Positions 59,625 through 64,000 of a DNA stretch of 64,000 nucleotides are shown in pieces. Source of the DNA: an uncultured Acidimicrobiales bacterium (GTDB lineage Bacteria; Actinomycetota; Acidimicrobiia; Acidimicrobiales; SZUA-35); contig CALAJQ010000011.1 of assembly GCA_937922785.1 (NCBI GenBank), forward strand, positions 1 through 64,000, in the 5' to 3' direction. The position numbers and the translations under genes are program-made. Positions within the stretch are counted from its first letter, which is position 1; each line of letters opens with the position of its first letter. The notes under the pieces were generated by a model. That model was not told the origin of the DNA, ran no database searches, and saw only the letters and a list, made by a program, of their open reading frames with translations.

Positions 59625-60424
59625 GGGTCCGTCCGCTGTACTACGACCATGCCGAGCAGCAGAGCCGCGGCGGCGTATCCGGCGAAGATGAGTGCGGTAA
59701 CCGGTCGCTCGAACGGTGTCGCCTCGCCTTCGCCGGTGATGCCGATCATGACGTTGCCTGCGACGAACGGCAGGAATCGAACAAGACGGTCGGGAGCAAA
59801 AGCACTGACGAGGCTTTCAACCACGAGCCACCAAACGAGCAATCCCGAGATAGCAGCGGCGCTCTGCCGTGCGATCAGGCCGATGCCCAGACCGAGCACT
59901 CCGGCCAAGGACGCGAATCCTGTCGCCCATGCGATGGTGGCCGGAACAGTAGGGGTATCGCCGGCGCCTACACCGCCGAGCATTGCACCGAGAGCGCCGG
60001 CCGCTAGTCCGGCGAGGGCCAGAACGGCTGCGAAGCCCGCGACCGTCAGCACCTTTGCGCCGATCACCACCGATCGCTGTGGTTGGGCGGCGAAGGCCTG
60101 TCCGACCGTTCCATGTTCGGCTTCTGAGGTGTGGAGCAGGATCCCGCTGATCGCCGCAAACACCGCAGTGAAGACGGTTGAGAGGCCGAACACGTTGGCG
60201 ACGGTGATCACCTGGTCGGTGACAAAGTGAGCTACGAGGAAGGCGGCGAGGGCGCCGACGACGATTGTGAGGCCTGCGATCGCCCGGTAGGACCGGACGG
60301 TGGTGAGCTTCACGAGCTCGCTGCGCAGGGCAGCGACCAATCCGGGACTGCCGGCGCCGAGTGTCGCGGTATCGGATGGTTGGCTGGTGTCAGCCAACGG
60401 GCGGTTTTCGATAAGGGTTGTCAT
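59621..60424 (-). CDS. ABC-2 type exporter permease
   Basis: A 267-residue permease with about six helices, from the ATG at 60424. After a Thr/Asp N-terminal tail comes GLVAALRSELVKLTTVRSYRAI, a usual start of ABC-2 permeases, and then SEAEHGTVGQAFAAQPQRSVVIGAKVL. The longer in-frame start at 60568 would overlap the ATPase gene and lacks similarity. It follows the ATPase by 16 bases. Confidence 0.85.
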   Translation of the reverse strand: MTTLIENRPLADTSQPSDTATLGAGSPGLVAALRSELVKLTTVRSYRAIAGLTIVVGALAAFLVAHFVTDQVITVANVFGLSTVFTAVFAAISGILLHTSEAEHGTVGQAFAAQPQRSVVIGAKVLTVAGFAAVLALAGLAAGALGAMLGGVGAGDTPTVPATIAWATGFASLAGVLGLGIGLIARQSAAAISGLLVWWLVVESLVSAFAPDRLVRFLPFVAGNVMIGITGEGEATPFERPVTALIFAGYAAAALLLGMVVVQRTDP

Positions 60425-60440
60425 TGGTTCGATCTTTCGT

Positions 60441-61334
60441 TCATGCCGCCGAGAATTCGGCAGTGGATTGGGTGAGGTCAACAAGGAGGTCCTCCAGAGA
60501 GGCCCGTTGGTCGGTAAGTTCGTCGAGCCGGATCCGATGATCGAGCGCCAACTGAGCCACCTCGACACGCGTGGTTCCAGTCACGGTCAACCGATCACCG
60601 GTGGGGACGATCGCAAAGCCTTCGGCTTCGAGAATGGCCCGGAACTGGTCGGGCTCGGATGCCTCGACAACCACGGCGTTCTCGGCGGCGCCAACGATCT
60701 GTTCAACCGGTGCTGCGGTGAGAAGTTGACCGGCGCCAATGACCACCAGATCGTCCACGAACATCGCCAGTTCGGCGATGAGGTGGCTCGAGACGAAGAC
60801 GGCCCGTCCGCTGTCGGCATAGGACCCGAGGAACGAGCGAAGCCATCGGATTCCGTCGGGGTCAAGGCCGTTGGCCGGTTCGTCGAGTAGGAGGGTGTCG
60901 GGTTCGCCCAGCAGCGCCCCGGCGAGGGCGAGGCGCTGCCGCATACCGAGCGAGAAACCGCCCACCCGTTGGCCGGCAACCGAGGTCAGGCCAACGTCGG
61001 CGAGGACCTCATCGACCCGGCGGACCGGCAGTCCGGATGCTGCGCACAGCATCCGCAGGTGGTTGCGGGCGCTGCGTCCTGGGTGGGCCGAAGCGTCCAG
61101 CGCGGCCCCGATGGTGCCGACCGGGTTGGCCAGCTGCCGGTAGGGGGTGCCGTTGTAGAGCACATGACCGGAATCGGGGCGGGTGAGGCCGACCATCATT
61201 CGCATGGTGGTGGACTTGCCCGAACCGTTGGGCCCGACGAAGCCGGTGACCCGGCCAGGTTCTATCTCGAACGAGAGACTGTCGACGGCTCGACGCGAGC
61301 CGTAGGTCTTGGTGAGTGAGTCGACGGTGATCAT
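60441..61334 (-). CDS. ABC exporter ATP-binding protein
   Basis: A 297-residue ATPase. Walker A GPNGSGKST (35-43), signature FSLGMRQR (~129-136), Walker B LLLDEPANGLDPDG (~148-161) and H-loop SSH. The C-terminal ~75 residues form a DrrA-like domain. The ATG overlaps the stop of the upstream membrane protein gene by four bases. Pairs with the downstream permease for export of an unknown substrate. Confidence 0.93.
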   Translation of the reverse strand: MITVDSLTKTYGSRRAVDSLSFEIEPGRVTGFVGPNGSGKSTTMRMMVGLTRPDSGHVLYNGTPYRQLANPVGTIGAALDASAHPGRSARNHLRMLCAASGLPVRRVDEVLADVGLTSVAGQRVGGFSLGMRQRLALAGALLGEPDTLLLDEPANGLDPDGIRWLRSFLGSYADSGRAVFVSSHLIAELAMFVDDLVVIGAGQLLTAAPVEQIVGAAENAVVVEASEPDQFRAILEAEGFAIVPTGDRLTVTGTTRVEVAQLALDHRIRLDELTDQRASLEDLLVDLTQSTAEFSAA

Positions 61335-62050
61335 CGGGCCACCTCCACCGCAGCGGTCTCGTCGGAGTAATCACGGTTGCGTAGGAGGTAGATGCCGGCC
61401 CAGGCGAACCAGGCGATCGATCCGAGTCCGAAGATTATCCCGAAGTCAGACAGGCCGGGGATGAGGGTGATGAGTCCTGACGCTGCGCTGACGATGCCGA
61501 GCACGTTGAGTCCACGGGGCAGTCGCCCAGTTCCCCAAGCGGCGAGGCTCACGAGCAGGATCCACATCCCGCCGACCAGCTCGTTGCCACCGCCTAGACC
61601 GTCGGCGACGGTGGAGATGCTCGACCACAACGCTTCTGCAGCTGCCGGGTCGTTTTCGTTGAGGTCGGCGATCGCTGCGATGCCGATGTTCTCGGTCATG
61701 CCCGTGGCGAACATCAAGCCCGCCCAGATGTAGGCGAAGACGGCGCCGATATCGGCGAGTTCGGGGCTGACGTCGACGAGGCGTTCACGCAGGCTGCGTG
61801 CCAACGGGATGATCGCTACGCCGAACACCAGGTAGATGACGAAGTACCAGACGAACAACGTCGATTGATTGCCGACGAGGAACTCGACGGATTCAGCCGG
61901 CGTGGCGTCACCTTCGGTGTAGTCGCTCAAGCTCGTGACGAGCAGTGCAATGCCAAAGATGAAAGCCGCAGCGGCGATGAGGCCGCCGATAGCGCCGGCA
62001 CGAGACGAGACGATCTTGTCGCCAGTTTGGTTGTGGGTGGTGGTAGTCAT
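61331..62050 (-). CDS. DUF4386-like integral membrane protein A
   Basis: A 239-residue protein with six hydrophobic segments (around 18-40, 66-86, 105-125, 155-172, 180-198, 205-228). It is clearly paralogous to the next gene upstream: both contain TPAE(S/A)VEF(L/I).(G/D)NQ, ENIGIA/NIAYAT-type segments, and DGLGGGNE(L/V). A DUF4386-type family is my tentative assignment. It precedes the exporter ATPase and overlaps it. Confidence 0.65.
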   Translation of the reverse strand: MTTTTHNQTGDKIVSSRAGAIGGLIAAAAFIFGIALLVTSLSDYTEGDATPAESVEFLVGNQSTLFVWYFVIYLVFGVAIIPLARSLRERLVDVSPELADIGAVFAYIWAGLMFATGMTENIGIAAIADLNENDPAAAEALWSSISTVADGLGGGNELVGGMWILLVSLAAWGTGRLPRGLNVLGIVSAASGLITLIPGLSDFGIIFGLGSIAWFAWAGIYLLRNRDYSDETAAVEVAR

Positions 62051-62748
62051 AATTGCCTTTCAGTTGGTTTGTTTGGTTGTTTATGGAGACTTGGTTCCGC
62101 CGGTGCGAAGCTGACGATCAGGTCGATGCCGACTGCAACGAACCAGACGATCAAGCCGAGGCCGAAGACCGCCCCGACCACGTCAAGGGTCAGTACGACA
62201 GTGATGAGACCGGCGACACCCATGACCGCGCCGAGGTAGTTGACCCAGCGGGCGAAGAGCCGCTCACGGAGAGCAACGACGCTGATTCCCAGTACCCACA
62301 CTCCCCCGAGCACTTCGTTGCCCCCGCCGAGGCCGTTGGTCACAGCGTCGAGACCAGCCCACACCGTGGACGCCATCTCGGGATCGGTGCGGTGGAGGTC
62401 AGCGACTGTGGCATAGGCGATGTTGGTGATGATCCCGGTGGAGATCATCACCCCCGACCAGATGAGCCCAAACACCGAGGCCACTCGGGCCAGCGGCGAA
62501 TGAGCCCCACGGAGACGGTCCCCTATCGCCAGCACCACGGGAACGAGGGCGATACCGAACACGATCATGATCGTGATGTTCCACAGGTGCAGGGCCAGTT
62601 GGTTGTCGGCAATGAATTCCACCGCCTCAGCCGGGGTGGCCGCAGATACAAAGTCGGTGAAAAGTGTGGCGAACATCACCAACCCGACCACAAACGTGCC
62701 GGCGGCGATAAGGGCACCGATCCCACCCATTTTCTGGAGTGATTGCAT
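62047..62748 (-). CDS. DUF4386-like integral membrane protein B
   Basis: A 233-residue paralogue of the downstream gene, with the same order of six helices: SLQKMGGIGALIAAGTFVVG, ATPAEAVEFIADNQLALHLW, GVMISTGIITNIAYATVADL and TNGLGGGNEVLGGVWVLG. AGAGG eight bases ahead of ATG 62748 supports the start. First gene of the operon and divergent from the histidine kinase. Confidence 0.65.
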   Translation of the reverse strand: MQSLQKMGGIGALIAAGTFVVGLVMFATLFTDFVSAATPAEAVEFIADNQLALHLWNITIMIVFGIALVPVVLAIGDRLRGAHSPLARVASVFGLIWSGVMISTGIITNIAYATVADLHRTDPEMASTVWAGLDAVTNGLGGGNEVLGGVWVLGISVVALRERLFARWVNYLGAVMGVAGLITVVLTLDVVGAVFGLGLIVWFVAVGIDLIVSFAPAEPSLHKQPNKPTERQL

Positions 62749-62919
62749 GTCAGGACCTCTCGATCGCTTTCGGTAGTGCAAGGACTGCTGTCAATTTGCC
62801 GCAGTTGTCGCCCCGGCACATCGGCCGCAGGGCCGTGATCAGGTCGTCCCTCAGTTGATTCAGAGTGCGTACTTTTGGCCGATGACGGTGGACGCATTCC
62901 CATCTACGGTGTCTTTGTA

Positions 62920-64000
62920 ATGAACGCTCTTCGATCGTTTTGGGATGAACCAGCCGAGCCCCATCCGCCACGCCGCGTGTGGAGGGATTGGGTGCTGGTG
63001 TCTGTGCTCGTCGGGCTTGCACTTCTCGAGGGCTTCACCCGAGAGGAGCTGGTGTGGCGACCACTCTCGGTGCCGATGCATCTCGTTCCGATCGTGATGA
63101 TGCTGTGGCGGCGCACCCATCCGCTGCTGTCAGTAGCAGTCGCGTGGAGCGTCATTACAGGGCTGGACATCGCGGCCATCGCCGTCGGACGCGATTCACC
63201 CGGTTTGGACACCATGGTTGGCCTGATCGTTTACCCCTACGCCCTTTATCGCTGGGGATCGGGGCGCGACGCAGTCATCGGTCTCATCGTTATGAGCGTG
63301 ATGCACGTGACGAACATGATCTGGTACCCGAGCGGTCCCGAGCTCACCATCTTCAGTTTTGCCTGGCTGTTGTTGCCTTCGTCGCTGGGCGCGGCCGTCC
63401 GTTTTCGCGAGCGGGCACAGACCAACGCCATCGCCGAGGCCAAGATGTTCGAACGCGAACAACTCGCCCGAGAGCTGCACGACACCATCGCCCACCGCGT
63501 GTCAGCAATCGCTATCCAGGCCCAGGCCGGATGGACCCTGGCCGCCTCCGACCCCGAAGCGTCGGCCTCAACACTCAAGGCAATCAAACAGGAGGCAAGC
63601 CGTACCCTCACCGAGATGCGCAGCATCGTCGGGATGCTACGCAGGGGCGAAGACGAGCACAGTCCGCAAAAACGTCTCAGCGACCTCGAACGCCTCGTCG
63701 CTAACGGAACACAACAACCCCCAGTCGAGCTCGAAGTGCTTGGCGAACTCGAGGATGTGGCCCCGTCGATCCAAACAGCGGTGTTCCGAATCGCCCAGGA
63801 AGCCACTACCAATGCCCGACGCCACGCCCGACGGGCAACGAGAATCAGCATTCGGGTGGAAGAAGACAACCAGGATGTAACGGTCACCGTTGCCGACGAC
63901 GGGGATGCCTCCTACGTTGACCCGAAGTTGTCCTCAGGGTTCGGACTCGTCGGAATGAGCGAGAGAGCTTCCCTACACGGCGGCTCGCTAGATGCGGGCC
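62920..64000 (+). CDS. LiaS/DesK-type sensor histidine kinase (partial, runs off right edge)
   Basis: An open frame from ATG 62920 to the window end, 360 codons. It begins MNALRSFWDEPAEPHPPRRV, followed by four to five helices (~25-155), then a coiled linker. The HisKA_3 motif REQLARELHDTIAHRVSAIA has the phospho-His at about residue 186. The ATPase N box IAQEATTNARRHA and G-type VADDGD...SSGFGLVGMSERASLHGG follow. A NarL-type partner presumably lies just outside. No Shine-Dalgarno sequence is present; TACGGT nine bases upstream suggests leaderless expression. Its divergence from the ABC operon suggests that operon as a target. Confidence 0.9.
   Translation, partial: MNALRSFWDEPAEPHPPRRVWRDWVLVSVLVGLALLEGFTREELVWRPLSVPMHLVPIVMMLWRRTHPLLSVAVAWSVITGLDIAAIAVGRDSPGLDTMVGLIVYPYALYRWGSGRDAVIGLIVMSVMHVTNMIWYPSGPELTIFSFAWLLLPSSLGAAVRFRERAQTNAIAEAKMFEREQLARELHDTIAHRVSAIAIQAQAGWTLAASDPEASASTLKAIKQEASRTLTEMRSIVGMLRRGEDEHSPQKRLSDLERLVANGTQQPPVELEVLGELEDVAPSIQTAVFRIAQEATTNARRHARRATRISIRVEEDNQDVTVTVADDGDASYVDPKLSSGFGLVGMSERASLHGGSLDAG

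Noticed and set aside
62979-63704. 241-residue plus-strand frame opposite phase to the kinase
   Set aside because: Arg/His-rich and without motifs; the frame from 62920 encodes a proper histidine kinase that extends beyond the window.
1-64000. tRNA or rRNA genes
   Set aside because: No gap shows a cloverleaf with a T-loop GTTCRA pattern or rRNA sequence that I could detect by eye; a tRNAscan run would be decisive.

Overview
The window is GC-rich chromosomal DNA from a bacterium that is most likely an actinomycete. Evidence for this is the two mycothiol-linked (maleylpyruvate-isomerase-fold) proteins, an MMPL exporter, DUF222/HNH (13E12-type) genes, several GTG/TTG starts and promoters that imply leaderless mRNAs. 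A marine or soil Acidimicrobiia is my guess; no rRNA or marker gene here proves it. No tRNA, rRNA, CRISPR array, prophage or intact insertion sequence was seen.

Layout. 0-3.3 kb: polyphosphate kinase 2, a truncated P1 peptidase, an esterase, a lipoprotein and remnants of a DUF222/HNH gene. 3.5-6.9 kb: a four-gene overlapping operon for corrinoid salvage (homocysteine methyltransferase, CobC-like PLP enzyme, CbiZ, CobD/CbiB). 7.1-13 kb: a DmdA/GcvT-like demethylase, a PanB paralogue that lacks canonical metal-site residues, a VanA-like Rieske oxygenase and a secreted beta-helix protein in one operon, divergent from a MarR gene with a perfect palindrome between them. 13-19 kb: a DoxX-like/MerR pair with duplicated 19-bp-spacer promoters, then an MMPL exporter with its two-component system. 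19-26 kb: SnoaL and DUF6958 proteins, then a LacI-controlled sugar operon (binding protein, two permeases, GH32-like hydrolase, LacI) with tandem operators.

26-43.5 kb is catabolic and stress related: P450, a broken FAD oxidoreductase, TauD dioxygenase, acyl-CoA ligase, an HxlR-linked carbonyl/quinone stress module (SDR, HchA, nitroreductase), a frameshifted MlrC, VOC protein, sulfatase, ACC deaminase, hydrolase and peroxiredoxin, interspersed with gene fragments. 43.6-51.4 kb: a two-component system flanked by an ABC-2 exporter and by an unusual adaptor plus MacB-type exporter. Three copies of one 22-bp box tie these together. 51-59 kb: sulfotransferase-like and DinB-like proteins, a DUF222/HNH pseudogene carrying two copies of a 45-bp repeat, a beta-propeller pseudogene, a lipoprotein and a HEAT-like protein. 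59-64 kb: an ABC exporter operon with paired four-to-six-helix membrane proteins and a newly noticed 51-residue ORF, divergent from a LiaS/DesK-type histidine kinase that runs off the right edge.

Three otherwise well-preserved genes are broken by single-base indels in short homopolymers, which may be sequencing errors rather than real lesions. The most interesting systems are the C1-demethylation operon (7.1-12.4 kb), the shared response-regulator box network (45.5-47.8 kb) and the fused adaptor protein (47.8-49.5 kb).
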